A DNA stretch of 64,000 nucleotides. Source: Chitinophaga sp. H8. GTDB taxonomy: Bacteria > Bacteroidota > Bacteroidia > Chitinophagales > Chitinophagaceae. Below the pieces are notes generated by a model, which was not told the origin of the DNA, ran no database searches, and saw only the letters and a list, made by a program, of their open reading frames with translations. Shown piece by piece: positions 1 through 7,769 of the stretch (its first letter is position 1; every line of letters starts with the position of its first letter). Both the position numbers and the translations under genes were made by a program. The DNA lies in the NCBI RefSeq assembly GCF_040567655.1, contig NZ_JBEXAC010000002.1:2108001-2172000 (forward strand), in the 5' to 3' direction.

Positions 1-12
1 AAAAAAGTAACA

Positions 13-768
13 ATGGCAAAACAAAATAGTTATCTCAAGATTAAAGGTACGCTGGGCGGATTATCTTTTTATAAATCGCGCAGTGGTCATCTGATACGGG
101 AAAAAGGCGGCATAGATGGTAAGCGTATGGCTACCGATCCGGCCTTTGAAAGAACCCGTGAAAACAATACAGAATTTGGCCGTGCCACCAAGGGCGGACA
201 GTTGGTGCGCGCTGCTTTTAAGAGCAGGTTGCAATTGAGTAAGGACAAGCTGCTGGTATCGCGCCTGGGCAAGCTGATGGTGCGGGTAGTAAAAAGTGAT
301 CCGGTGAGCTTGCGTGGGGCGCGTAATGTAACCATGGGCGATCTATCACAGCTGGAGAACTTCCAGTTCAACGACAATGCGCTGTTGGGCAAAACGCTCA
401 ATGTTACGTATATCGCCACGATAGACCGTGCTACCGGGCAGATGGAGGTATCGCTGCCGGCGTTTGTGCCTTCGGGTAAGGTAAGTGCCCCTATTGGCGC
501 TACGCACTTTACGCTCATAGCCAGTGGTGCGGAGCTGGATTTTGACGGCAACCATTATGTGGTGGATGAAGCCGCTGCAGAAAACCTGCCGTTGGATCAC
601 CTGCCAACTGCGCCGATAGACCTGAGCGTAACGGTTACACCAGGGAGTACACAGCCGCTATTGCTGGCATTTGGCATCGTGTTTACACAGGAAGTGAACG
701 GGTTGTATTACCCATTGAAAGATACTTCCTTTAATGCCATGGCGCTGGTAAAGGTAAGTGGCAGCTAG
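13..768 (+). CDS. Hypothetical protein, 251 aa, beta-rich
   Basis: I do not recognise this protein with certainty. The N-terminus is Gly/Lys/Arg-rich (GTLGGLSFYKSRSGHLIREK, residues 12-31) and is followed by a basic segment with several R/K residues. From about residue 95 the sequence alternates short hydrophobic stretches and polar turns, as expected for a beta-sheet fold. There is no signal peptide or membrane segment, so it is probably cytoplasmic or particle-associated. Proteins with a similar 'GxLGGLSFYK' opening occur as conserved hypotheticals in Bacteroidota, but I cannot name the family. The ATG at 13 follows an A-rich leader cut by the window edge. A strong terminator at 802-835 ends the unit, so it is probably the last gene of a transcript entering from the left. 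Confidence 0.75.
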   Translation: MAKQNSYLKIKGTLGGLSFYKSRSGHLIREKGGIDGKRMATDPAFERTRENNTEFGRATKGGQLVRAAFKSRLQLSKDKLLVSRLGKLMVRVVKSDPVSLRGARNVTMGDLSQLENFQFNDNALLGKTLNVTYIATIDRATGQMEVSLPAFVPSGKVSAPIGATHFTLIASGAELDFDGNHYVVDEAAAENLPLDHLPTAPIDLSVTVTPGSTQPLLLAFGIVFTQEVNGLYYPLKDTSFNAMALVKVSGS

Positions 769-801
769 TATTGCCTGGTTGTTTTTTATTTTAAGTACGG
801 C

Positions 802-835
802 ACTGCCCCGCATTATTGTGGGGCAGTTTTTTTTT
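802..835 (+). terminator. Rho-independent terminator
   Basis: ACTGCCCC (802-809) pairs with GGGGCAGT (820-827). The inner bases extend the stem, and a run of T follows to 835. It sits 34 bp after the stop of the gene at 13-768. Confidence 0.9.
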
Positions 836-875
836 ATGCCAGGTGTAAGTAAAATAAAAAAATCTGCTAAGTGCC

Positions 876-904
876 GGTAAGGATTTGCAGGTTGTACTGG
901 TACC
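876..904 (+). repeat. Recurrent ~28-bp motif, copy 1
   Basis: The sequence reads GGTAAGGATTTGCAGG followed by TTGTACTGGTACC. Closely similar blocks occur at 6319-6345 and 8949-8976, just downstream of the two long RteC-like genes. This copy precedes the replication-module genes. Function unknown. Confidence 0.5.
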
Positions 905-939
905 TACGCACTTGTATGATATAGGCATTATCCATTTAA

Positions 940-1851
940 TTGCAGCCTTTTCTGGTTAATCATTTCATTATCAAAAAATCACAAAACGTTATGAACTATG
1001 TGCGGCATTTAAATGCTTTTGTAAAGCATGCTCATCTGCACCCGGAATGGGATTGTTTTCACCTGAGTATGTACTATGTATTGTTTCACGTTTGGAATTA
1101 CAAAAAGTTCAAACCACTTTTTAAAGTGAGCCGGGAGGTGCTGATGCGGGCCAGCAGGGTAAAGTCTGTAAAAAAGTATTATCAATGTTTGAAAGGTTTA
1201 CATCGGGCAGGGATGATTGTGTATTATCCTTCCTGTAGCATGAAACAGTTGGCTACCATTGGGATGGTGGAGCTTTTTGAACCAAAAAGCAATGTACCTG
1301 CTTTATTTGGCAAGCCCGATGAGGTAGTATATATAGCACCTGTAGGTAGTACAAATACCACTGATGAGGTAGCATATATACCACCTGTAGGTAGTACAAA
1401 TACCACTGATGAGGTAGCATATATACCACCGATAGGTAGTATAAATACTACCGACAAGGTGGTACAAATACCACACTCTTTAAAAGGAAAAACAATTAAA
1501 GATTTAAAAAGTGTGTGTGTAAACGGGCACCCACCCACGGGCAATAATCATTTTTCTTTTTTTTCTTCTCCTGCTACTGCTTGTATGCCTCCTGGCAGTG
1601 TGCAGGAGGTAAAAGACTATTTTTTGCAGCAGGGATATCCCTTGCTGGAGGCCACCAATTTTTTTGATTACTATGCCATCACCGGCTGGAAAACCAGAAG
1701 CGGCGCGGCGGTAGTAAACTGGCAGAGCGCCGCGCGGCGATGGATGCTTACTGGTGCCAGCCAGCAGCGGATTGCAATAAATACTTTAAAACATGGCGCA
1801 GATCAGCACTTGCATACCACCCGAGATAAAGACTATTCAAAGCCCTTGTGA
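940..1851 (+). CDS. Mobile-element replication-initiator-like protein (DnaD/helix-turn-helix type)
   Basis: This 303-aa protein probably binds DNA and acts with the ATPase encoded directly downstream. The N-terminal ~110 residues are rich in aromatic and basic residues and look like a winged-helix domain (segment around VSREVLMRASRVKSVKKYYQ). The middle carries three tandem 15-residue repeats of the type DEVVYIAPVGSTNTT. The C-terminal ~55 residues (EVKDYFLQQGYPLLEATNFF...GAAVVNWQSAARRWM) match a tail often seen in Bacteroidota phage and mobile-element replication proteins that precede DnaC-like loaders. The last 59 bp overlap the next gene in another frame, so the two are probably translationally coupled. 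An alternative start is ATG at 991 (MNYVRH). The exact role is inferred from context. Confidence 0.65.
   Translation: MQPFLVNHFIIKKSQNVMNYVRHLNAFVKHAHLHPEWDCFHLSMYYVLFHVWNYKKFKPLFKVSREVLMRASRVKSVKKYYQCLKGLHRAGMIVYYPSCSMKQLATIGMVELFEPKSNVPALFGKPDEVVYIAPVGSTNTTDEVAYIPPVGSTNTTDEVAYIPPIGSINTTDKVVQIPHSLKGKTIKDLKSVCVNGHPPTGNNHFSFFSSPATACMPPGSVQEVKDYFLQQGYPLLEATNFFDYYAITGWKTRSGAAVVNWQSAARRWMLTGASQQRIAINTLKHGADQHLHTTRDKDYSKPL
1318..1452 (+). repeat. Three tandem 45-bp coding repeats
   Basis: Units lie at 1318-1362, 1363-1407 and 1408-1452, with a diverged partial fourth from 1453. Each encodes a 15-residue unit such as DEVAYIPPVGSTNTT. The first two differ at only a few positions, which suggests recent slippage. 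The repeat forms a linker between the two ends of the initiator-like protein and keeps the frame. Confidence 0.9.
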
Positions 1852-2455
1852 TTATGCCACCTATTGGCAGGAGTTGGAAGAAAAAGGGAAAGACCATTAC
1901 GGCAGTAATTTTCATTTGCGCAGCGAAGATGCTGCCGTGTGGATAAAACTACTGGCCTGGATGAAGGCAGATGAAGCGGTAGCCGCGGATTACAAGATAG
2001 CCTTGCACAAAGGCATTATGCTATGCGGACCGGTAGGGGTAGGAAAAACCAGTATGATGCAGCTGCTGAAAGCCGTGGTGAAGCCGGAAGAGCCGTATAA
2101 GATCTATTCCTGCCGGGAAATTGCCTTTGAATTTTCGAGGAAAGGTTTTGAGGTGGTGCAGCATTATGGCCATGGGAGTTACTATGGCTATCCGTATACC
2201 CCTGAAGCCTGCTGTTTTGACGACCTGGGTCTGGAAATGATCATGCAGCATTATGGGGTGCCCTGCAATGTAATGGGGGAAATATTCCTGAACCGGTACG
2301 ACCATTTTATCAACCATGGTATGCTCACACATATTACTACCAACCTGACGAGCGATGAGCTGGCCGCCCGGTATGGGGCCCGGATACTGAGCCGGATGCG
2401 GCAAATGCTGAACCTGGTAGCCTTTGACCGGGGAACAGCCGATAAACGTATGTAA
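1793..2455 (+). CDS. DnaC/IstB-like AAA+ ATPase (helicase-loader type)
   Basis: This 220-aa P-loop ATPase has Walker A GPVGVGKT at residues 79-86 and Walker B CFDDLG at about 141-146. The sensor-like 'THITTNL' and the arginine-rich 'ARILSRMRQM' follow near the C-terminus. Length and motif order fit DnaC/IstB-type ATPases, which load replicative helicase or assist transposition. It overlaps the 3' end of the initiator-like gene by 59 bp in a different frame. The pair therefore looks like a replication module of an integrated element, although no integrase is visible nearby. An Rha- or IstB-type role cannot be excluded. Confidence 0.8.
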   Translation: MAQISTCIPPEIKTIQSPCDYATYWQELEEKGKDHYGSNFHLRSEDAAVWIKLLAWMKADEAVAADYKIALHKGIMLCGPVGVGKTSMMQLLKAVVKPEEPYKIYSCREIAFEFSRKGFEVVQHYGHGSYYGYPYTPEACCFDDLGLEMIMQHYGVPCNVMGEIFLNRYDHFINHGMLTHITTNLTSDELAARYGARILSRMRQMLNLVAFDRGTADKRM

Positions 2456-2682
2456 TGGAATGGAGGCCCGGTGGTCTATTTGTGGACGGGACCGGTTATT
2501 TTAAATAAATATGATATTTACCAAATATTTTGGGCGGCGGATACAGATATTAATAATTTTCAGTAAATTTAAGAAAGAACTCATAAATACCCCGTCCCAA
2601 ACGGATTCATCATATTTAATGCCAACTCCCTGGAGTACTTGTTGCCGTTAAAGACGCAACAATTTTAATGGTTGATAAATAT

Positions 2683-2709
2683 GAGGCGCTTCACTCCTGA
2701 GGCGCCTTT
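2683..2709 (+). terminator. Hairpin with A(CTCC)T loop and short T-run
   Basis: AGGCGCTTCA (2683-2692) pairs with TGAGGCGCCT (2697-2706), with one G-U pair and a 4-nt loop CTCC, followed by TTT. It belongs to a family of similar hairpins between here and 10.7 kb. The rest of 2456-3036 holds AT-rich DNA and the promoter of the next gene. Confidence 0.65.
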
Positions 2710-2964
2710 TATTTTAGCCCTCATGAATACCCTATCAATTAATCAAATGTTAATCACCTGTTTTTCTATCAGCGGCATTTGAAGGTGAAATCATATAAAG
2801 TTATTACTGCGCCTGTGTTTTGTTTATGCATTTGTTTGAGTGTGCTATATGTTGTTAACCGTTGTTTAACATGAATAGGTGAAATGAGCCATGGCGCTAA
2901 TTTTACGGGTGTTAATATATTTGTGTATATACGTATACGTTATATTTTTCTTGTTAACCGAATA

Positions 2965-2998
2965 TTAACTATATACTAATAATTATACTATAGATTTG
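2965..2998 (+). promoter_or_regulatory. Promoter: TTAAC-N21-TAGATTTG
   Basis: TTAAC (2965-2969) is followed after 21 bp by TAGATTTG (2991-2998). The second element matches the Bacteroidota -7 consensus TAnnTTTG. The gene at 3037 starts 39 bp downstream. The same arrangement recurs at 4194, 27750 and 30225. Confidence 0.6.
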
Positions 2999-3036
2999 CC
3001 TCTTTTAGTATCTGAATCAGTAAAATTATCTTCACA

Positions 3037-3591
3037 ATGATAAAGTCGTCAAAAAAGCTTGTTAATAAAATGACAGTGGCGCTGAGAGCAGTGAACGGGG
3101 AGAAAGGTATTAACAGTTGTTGGGCACAAGAGGGATTGAAAATTTCGGAAGCATGTATTGGAGAGCTGTATGAGCTGTTTAATACGGAGGGGTTTGAGGA
3201 TGATGCAGCCGAGATCGAATTTTTCAAGGATCTTTCGCCGAAGTTTCTTGGTAAGTACATTTATTTCTTTGCGTTGAGGAAAATAGCGGTGGATTATGCA
3301 AAAGCAGCGGGAAGTAGGTATGATTATCTGAAAGAGCAGGATAATTATTATTCACTTTTTATAGAGGAGCGGAAGGAGCGGTATGATGCTTTACTGAGTG
3401 AGGAGCTGGATGAATTACATTTTTTACGGAGGAAAGGAGAAATTGAGGGGCTACATGAGTATTCACCTGTGATGGACCATCGGTTATGTACACCTGGTTC
3501 ATTGCTGTTGTCAGAAATACGGGCGTATAGCGAGTTGCGCAATGATATCCGCAAGGAGATACAGTGGTTATTAAATGGGAGGAATAAGTAG
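3037..3591 (+). CDS. RteC-like protein, short form, copy 1
   Basis: This 184-aa, helix-rich, probably cytoplasmic protein contains FFKDLSPKFLGKYIYFFALRK at about residues 68-88. That block resembles the 'FFK-x-ikPxF..kLIYY' core of RteC proteins, which regulate excision and transfer of Bacteroides conjugative transposons. The C-terminal part (MDHRLCTPGSLLLSEIRAYS) resembles the later RteC segment. It is shorter than canonical RteC (about 280 aa) and lacks the C-terminal domain. It is a paralog of the gene at 4251, with the same FxxExxEIxFFKxL block and the same 'LCT.aSL.LsEI.AY' tail. The RteC assignment is tentative. No transfer genes are visible in the window, so it may be an orphan regulator. 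Confidence 0.6.
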   Translation: MIKSSKKLVNKMTVALRAVNGEKGINSCWAQEGLKISEACIGELYELFNTEGFEDDAAEIEFFKDLSPKFLGKYIYFFALRKIAVDYAKAAGSRYDYLKEQDNYYSLFIEERKERYDALLSEELDELHFLRRKGEIEGLHEYSPVMDHRLCTPGSLLLSEIRAYSELRNDIRKEIQWLLNGRNK

Positions 3592-3598
3592 GAGACTT

Positions 3599-4030
3599 CT
3601 AGTTACAGGGCAGCTGATCATAGCAGTCACCGAATTTTTTGACGCTGACCACTTTTCCTTTTTCATTGTATCCTGTCCAGGTACCACATGCGCATTTGGT
3701 ACAATCATAGCAGCTTTTATAATAGCAAACTGATTTCAGTTTTCCGTTAGGGTAGAAGAAGGAGCTATGGATGGTGGTCCAGGTAGCATGGCATCCGTTT
3801 TCTGTCCTGCTTTTTCGGTTATCGTATTGTACTGTTTGTTGTATTTTACCGGATTCATAGAAAAGCGTGTCGGTATCCACGGACATCTGGCAGCCATTGA
3901 AATATCCAATGTGCCGGATGCTGCGTATCTTTCCACTATCATACCAGGTAGTATCTGTCTGATGCTGTGCGTAGATACTTCCGGCAGTAAGTATCAGGCA
4001 GTACGTAAATACTCCTTTTTTACTGAACAT
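3599..4030 (-). CDS. Secreted MORN/YwqK-like repeat protein
   Basis: This 143-aa protein has a signal peptide (MFSKKGVFTYCLILTAGSIYAQ), so it is exported. The mature part carries four short repeats of the MORN/YwqK type: DTTWYDSGKIRSIRHIG, DTLFYESGKIQQTVQY, SSFFYPNGKLKSVCYY and WTGYNEKGKVVSVKKFG. Each has an aromatic residue followed by the G-K turn. Six or more cysteines (for example CYDCTKCACG) suggest disulfides or metal binding outside the cytoplasm. It is convergent with the RteC-like gene, with 7 bp between the stops. Family members are often annotated 'YwqK family antitoxin', but that label is weakly supported in general and I see no toxin partner here. Confidence 0.75.
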   Translation of the reverse strand: MFSKKGVFTYCLILTAGSIYAQHQTDTTWYDSGKIRSIRHIGYFNGCQMSVDTDTLFYESGKIQQTVQYDNRKSRTENGCHATWTTIHSSFFYPNGKLKSVCYYKSCYDCTKCACGTWTGYNEKGKVVSVKKFGDCYDQLPCN

Positions 4031-4128
4031 ATGATGGTTGATTTTTGTTTTACTAAAATAAGCTAAATCGGATTAACCACTTGTTAACAGGCTTGTATTT
4101 GTCCTGTTTGCCCCTCTGGAGTTGGGTT

Positions 4129-4143
4129 AATGCCAATGGCATT
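4129..4143. promoter_or_regulatory. 15-nt perfect palindrome, possible operator
   Basis: AATGCCA-A-TGGCATT lies between the divergent genes at 4030 (minus) and 4251 (plus), about 50 bp upstream of the TTAAC element at 4194. An operator role is inferred from position and symmetry only. Confidence 0.3.
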
Positions 4144-4193
4144 CCCGTGAAAGAAGAAGTTATTTTAGGGATGAACAAGACATTAACCTCGTA

Positions 4194-4227
4194 TTAACTT
4201 AAAATGAAATGATAGCCCCTATTTTTG
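4194..4227 (+). promoter_or_regulatory. Promoter: TTAAC-N21-TATTTTTG
   Basis: TTAAC (4194-4198) lies 21 bp before TATTTTTG (4220-4227), the same spacing as the promoter of the paralogous gene at 3037. The ATG at 4251 lies 23 bp downstream. Confidence 0.6.
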
Positions 4228-4250
4228 AAGCATAGTGTAATCCCTCCATT

Positions 4251-4814
4251 ATGCAAAAATTTGTAAGTCAGCTATATCGCAAATATCTCAAAGAGTTAAG
4301 AGTAGTGAACCGGCACCGGAGTCCGAGAATGGGTGTGGGCAATAGTGAGATGAGTTTGTCACGCACCTGTTTTCAGAAGCTGGGAAAATATATTGCTACT
4401 GTAGGTTTTAAGGATGAGGAAGAAGAGATTCATTTTTTTAAGGAGTTATTGCCACCATTTCATGCCTTATATATTTTTCATATAAAAATGGAAGTGATAG
4501 AGCAGCATTTTATCACGGAGCCGCTATCACACAAAAGGCTGTTTTTAGAGAAGATTATGCGAGTATTGCGGGGAAGGCTGAACCGGCAGGTTGCTTTTAG
4601 TGCGATGGTAAGACAGAATCGGCCTGCCACCAACCGCCGGTTATTTTTGCGTACCAAAGCCAAAGTGAAGATCCCTGAAGAGTACGCGCTTTTACAGGAT
4701 TATCCTTTGTGTACTGCCGCATCGCTTAAGCTGGCAGAGATCATTGCCTATAATTTGTTGCTGGATTACTGGGGAGATCTGGCCCGCCAGCCCAAAACAT
4801 CTATGACTGCCTGA
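4251..4814 (+). CDS. RteC-like protein, short form, copy 2
   Basis: This 187-aa basic helical protein is paralogous to the gene at 3037. It shares the core FKDEEEEIHFFKELLPPFHA (about residues 51-70), where copy 1 has FEDDAAEIEFFKDLSPKFLG, and the tail YPLCTAASLKLAEIIAYNLL. The N-terminus is strongly basic (YRKYLKELRVVNRHRSPR), which would suit nucleic-acid contact. No membrane segment or signal is present. It has its own TTAAC/TAnnTTTG promoter, so it is transcribed separately from copy 1. As for copy 1, the RteC relationship is a motif-level call and the biological role is unknown. Confidence 0.55.
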   Translation: MQKFVSQLYRKYLKELRVVNRHRSPRMGVGNSEMSLSRTCFQKLGKYIATVGFKDEEEEIHFFKELLPPFHALYIFHIKMEVIEQHFITEPLSHKRLFLEKIMRVLRGRLNRQVAFSAMVRQNRPATNRRLFLRTKAKVKIPEEYALLQDYPLCTAASLKLAEIIAYNLLLDYWGDLARQPKTSMTA

Positions 4815-5053
4815 TGTATTGTGAAAGCAGCAATAGGAGTTATCGTGATGTGGTTTAATTGTAGCCTGCAGAAATTGTAATGGTGCCATTGAAATGCGGG
4901 AATTGAAAAGGCATATTTTCTTTGACTGCTTCTACCTCTCCCCGGGCTTAATTGTACCGTAAAGGAATGGAGTACCCTGATACAAAATTTAGCTGTACTT
5001 ATGATAACAGCAGGTATATTATTAAAAAAATGATTTAAATTCCAATGTCTTTG

Positions 5054-5085
5054 GTAAAAGTCAACCATTTTGCGTAAAAGTCAAC
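5054..5085 (+). repeat. 12-bp direct repeat pair spaced 20 bp
   Basis: GTAAAAGTCAAC occurs at 5054-5065 and again at 5074-5085, exactly 20 bp apart (about two helical turns). It is just upstream of the conserved leader of the next gene, a typical geometry for a dimeric activator or response-regulator site. Confidence 0.45.
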
Positions 5086-5091
5086 TTGGCT

Positions 5092-5299
5092 GTAAAGAAA
5101 AAAATACTCAAATTCGTATACCTGGAAACGAAATGGTACTATGTTTATCGTTCTCATATTTGTAAGAACCCTTTGAAAATAGCACTATAACCAATCTAAA
5201 TTGCTTTTTACGAAAATTAGTTTCCCCGAAATAGGCACGGTTTACTGTGCGCTTAATGTTTTTTATATATAAACCTTAATTTTTAAAACCAACTACTTA
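5092..5299 (+). promoter_or_regulatory. Conserved cassette leader, copy 1
   Basis: This leader starts with an A-rich tract then TACTCAAATTCGTATACC, and ends with a 'CCAATCTAAATTG-T-run-ACGAAAATTA' block. Related leaders lie at 7770-7981 (before the paralogous gene) and 10239-10380 (no gene). Conservation outside coding sequence suggests a promoter or 5'-UTR control element. Confidence 0.5.
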
Positions 5300-6313
5300 A
5301 TGCGAGCGCAATCAATTTTAGTCTCAGCCGGGACTATGGATCATTCAGTTATTGTTGATACAACATTATTCACGGGCGTAACACAGCTATTACATGATGA
5401 AGCAGTAAAAGAAGAGCACCGGATTGCCGGGATGTACAGCGGGCATGATATACCCATTTCTGAGGACTATAGAATAGTAGCAAAAGCATTGATGGCGCAA
5501 CAGTTTGGGATTGTAAAAGAATGGTTGCATATAGAAGCAGCATACTGTGGGGGACTGGGGGAGCTTATTGTAGACGTATTTGAGACCTTTTATACGGGGC
5601 CTGTTACTGATGAAGTTACTTACCGAAGGGTGTTTTATCTGGGAGAGTTGCTGCAACAGCTGGAAGCTATTAAGATGACGGGTACCAGAGGTGCATTGCA
5701 TATTTCCTTACAAAATATGCTCGAGCAGTTGAATCTGAATACAGCGGAGTATTATAGTTATTGTACGGATCGTTATTTAAATACTCTTGCTGGTATTCCT
5801 GATGCTGCAGATAAGCTGGCAGCGTTAAAAACTATACAGGAGCATTTATCGGGCCTTGTGTTGAAAAAGGGAGTTGTTTACCATCAGTCATTACCTGATA
5901 TCCGGTATCAGTTAATGGATTGGGTTGAGGCACGAATTGCGTTGAGCAATATGCCCGCCTCCACGCCGAAGTATGGGAAAGGCAGCAAAGAGGAAGCAGA
6001 TGCCAATTTTAGAGTAGTACCTTTGATGCCATCTGGAACGTTGGCATTGTTCTTTAAGCTAATGGTGGAAGCAGGGCTGTTTCGTAAACCCATACTAAGA
6101 GTTTTTGCCCGGTTTATAGAAAGGAATTTTTGCGATAGCAATGGAGAACCGCTAAACGCAAATACTTTTCTTGCGCGGTATAATACTAATAAACAGAAGC
6201 TGAAAATTATTAATGCTGTGCAAGATTTCCTATATCGAATGCTGAGTATACTGAGAAGTATGAAACGTAAAATCGAAATTGAAAATAAAAAGAAAAATAA
6301 CATTTCTGACTAA
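5300..6313 (+). CDS. RteC-C-terminal-domain-like protein, long form, copy 1
   Basis: This 337-aa soluble, mostly helical protein is a clear paralog of the gene at 7982. Both carry EVTYRRVFYLG, a 'LNLNT.(A/E)YY.YC..RY' block and an 'LPD...QL.DW' block. The last ~90 residues (PSGTLALFFKLMVEAGLF...FARFIERNF) follow the pattern of the RteC C-terminal region, where a hydrophobic helix is followed by 'ALh.sG.(f/i)' and a FE..F helix. That relation is tentative. A second start at ATG 5336 (MDHSVIV) would give a shorter N-terminus. The gene is preceded by a conserved leader and followed by two hairpins and the ~28-bp motif. Function is unknown. Confidence 0.65.
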   Translation: MRAQSILVSAGTMDHSVIVDTTLFTGVTQLLHDEAVKEEHRIAGMYSGHDIPISEDYRIVAKALMAQQFGIVKEWLHIEAAYCGGLGELIVDVFETFYTGPVTDEVTYRRVFYLGELLQQLEAIKMTGTRGALHISLQNMLEQLNLNTAEYYSYCTDRYLNTLAGIPDAADKLAALKTIQEHLSGLVLKKGVVYHQSLPDIRYQLMDWVEARIALSNMPASTPKYGKGSKEEADANFRVVPLMPSGTLALFFKLMVEAGLFRKPILRVFARFIERNFCDSNGEPLNANTFLARYNTNKQKLKIINAVQDFLYRMLSILRSMKRKIEIENKKKNNISD

Positions 6314-6318
6314 TAGCA

Positions 6319-6345
6319 GTAAGGGTTTGCATACTGTACTGGTAC
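6319..6345 (+). repeat. Recurrent ~28-bp motif, copy 2
   Basis: GTAAGGGTTTGCATACTGTA followed by CTGGTAC, starting 6 bp after the stop of the long RteC-like gene. It matches copies at 876 and 8949. Confidence 0.5.
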
Positions 6346-6450
6346 AATGGCATTTGGCTATAACATACAATATGCTGATCATTGCAACTTTCGTAAAATC
6401 AATATGCTACCCTGGTCTAAAAGCCAGGAAGCATGTTGCAATTAGATTGC

Positions 6451-6477
6451 CCGGCTGCCTATTCTTAGGCTGGCCGG
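6451..6477 (+). terminator. Hairpin GCCTA(TTCT)TAGGC with outer CCGGC/GCCGG arms
   Basis: The inner stem is 6457-6461/6466-6470 and the outer stem 6451-6455/6473-6477. The following sequence is T-rich but not a clean run, so it is a weak terminator. It is the first of two tandem hairpins in this 3' region. Confidence 0.45.
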
Positions 6478-6528
6478 ATTTATTTCTGATATTAATGGTG
6501 TTTTTCATTTCAGAGCAAGTAGGTTTAG

Positions 6529-6550
6529 AGCGCTCTATTCCTGGAGCGCT
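6529..6550 (+). terminator. Hairpin AGCGCTCTA(TTCC)TGGAGCGCT
   Basis: A 9-bp stem with one G-U pair and a TTCC loop is followed by TGTTTATTTA. It is the second tandem hairpin after the long RteC-like gene. The rest of 6314-6797 shows no convincing gene; a 31-codon ORF at 6695-6790 is too short to support. Confidence 0.5.
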
Positions 6551-6797
6551 TGTTTATTTACAGGTATTAACAGCTGGTATTGGTCAGAACAACTGATTTA
6601 CAGCATTGGACTATGAGATCAGCATGTTGTGTGTGACAGTGTTTGGATGAAGACCATCAGGATGGTTAAACGGGATGGTGAGCGTATGTAGAAGATGAGA
6701 AAATTACTGCATTATAATAGCACCGTGAATGTAGTGAGCGGGAATCAGGTAGTTGGCAGGTTTAGATATAAATTAAACAAGGTGTCTTAAAACGTCT

Positions 6798-7178
6798 TTA
6801 TGCATTGATATGGATCCCTTTTAATTCTTCTCCAATTTGATGAATGGCTTCTTCTATTTTTTTAGCCTGGGCGGGAGACGGGAATTTTACGCCACTCACA
6901 TATTGACGGAGCAGGCTGGCATTTATATTTGCCAGATTAGCCACCGTTGAGATCTTTAAATAATTCAATTTTTCAAAAAGTACGGTGAGGTCATATTTTA
7001 TATCAAATTCAATTTCGTTTGGCTTTAACCCGTGTGTGGTTTTAAGCAGTTTTTTCAGTTGAGCTTGCAATTTCGGGATAGTGCTAGCTTCATCTACAAT
7101 GAGATTATTTTTATAGAGGACCCTCCCAAAGAAGCCTCTGTAAGCTTTTTCAATTATTAACTCAATCGTTGTCATCAT
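6798..7178 (-). CDS. hicB: HicB-family antitoxin with XRE-type HTH
   Basis: This 126-aa antitoxin would neutralise the HicA toxin and repress its own locus. The N-terminal ~55 residues (IELIIEKAYRGFFGRVLYKNN) form the degenerate RNase-H-like HicB fold. The C-terminal half holds a helix-turn-helix (STVANLANINASLLRQYVSG, about residues 77-96), followed by the 'K.PSPAQAKKIEEAIHQIGEEL' tail typical of Bacteroidota HicB. It lies downstream of hicA on the same strand with a 72-bp gap that contains a palindrome, so it may also have its own promoter. An alternative start is the second Met, one codon in. Confidence 0.85.
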   Translation of the reverse strand: MMTTIELIIEKAYRGFFGRVLYKNNLIVDEASTIPKLQAQLKKLLKTTHGLKPNEIEFDIKYDLTVLFEKLNYLKISTVANLANINASLLRQYVSGVKFPSPAQAKKIEEAIHQIGEELKGIHINA

Positions 7179-7211
7179 GGCTAAATAGATTTAATACGCA
7201 CATTTAAAGGT

Positions 7212-7228
7212 AATACATACGTAGTATT
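7212..7228. promoter_or_regulatory. Palindrome between hicA and hicB
   Basis: AATAC (7212-7216) and GTATT (7224-7228) are perfect inverted arms around a 7-bp core that contains TACGTA. Its position between toxin and antitoxin suggests an operator for HicB and an internal promoter; this is inferred. Confidence 0.35.
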
Positions 7229-7250
7229 ATCTATTTGAAACAGGGCAGGA

Positions 7251-7439
7251 TTATTCCAATCCCGCCTGTTTCAGAATAGACTTCAGTGTACCTGGAGGAA
7301 ACTCTTTATTACCTGGATTGGTAATGATGAGTTCCTGGCCAGGTATGGAAGCATGAATCAAATGAACATGACTGTCTTCCTGATTCTTGATCTGCCAACC
7401 TTTCTGTTGCAGCATTCTGATGAGTAAAATATATGTCAT
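7251..7439 (-). CDS. hicA: HicA-family mRNA interferase toxin
   Basis: This 62-aa toxin has a dsRBD-like fold and would cleave mRNA in the ribosome-bound or free state. It shows the HicA layout: 'LLIRMLQQKGW' helix, a short strand pair with DSHVHLIH (catalytic His of the family normally lies in 'GSH'; here DSH at about residues 23-25), then 'ELIITNPGNKEFPPGTLKSILKQAGL', which is almost the family consensus end. The usual Gly before Ser-His is replaced by Asp, which could lower activity. It is followed by hicB. The ATG at 7439 gives the normal length. Confidence 0.85.
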   Translation of the reverse strand: MTYILLIRMLQQKGWQIKNQEDSHVHLIHASIPGQELIITNPGNKEFPPGTLKSILKQAGLE

Positions 7440-7769
7440 GGTATATGATTTTAAGTAGGGTAGGATTTAAGACACGCCTATTTTTAAGAAAAGAGTGTAG
7501 ATGACGAATTTCCAACCAAATAAGACATTACGTCAACATACGTGTATGGTAAAAGGCACGGAGCTTTTACTTATAATATTTGTGTCTTTCCTGATCCCGG
7601 GCAGAAAATACAGACGCTGAACATTTTTTAAACGATCCTTGGTGCTCATGGAAAAGTAGCAGATATCAAAGAACTATATTGAAGGTAGCAAAATTGTTAC
7701 TTATTCGGCAAGTTTTTTTTATAACCACATACAAGTTGCTTATATACTGTGAAAAAAACTTCTTGGCAG
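7440..7769. other. Intergenic stretch upstream of hicA
   Basis: AT-rich spacer between hicA (minus) and the conserved leader of the next plus-strand gene. It presumably holds the hicA promoter. I see no ORF or strong hairpin that I can defend. Confidence 0.5.

Noticed and set aside
940..2455. Complete prophage
   Set aside because: Only a replication-type gene pair is present; no integrase, terminase, capsid or tail genes lie nearby.
6279..6596. 105-codon plus-strand ORF after the first long RteC-like gene
   Set aside because: It starts inside the 3' end of the real gene in another frame and runs through the ~28-bp motif and two hairpins. Its sequence has no domain character.
6695..6790. 31-codon plus-strand ORF (MRKLLHYNSTVNVV...)
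   Set aside because: Too short and without terminator, promoter or recognised homolog; convergent to hicB.
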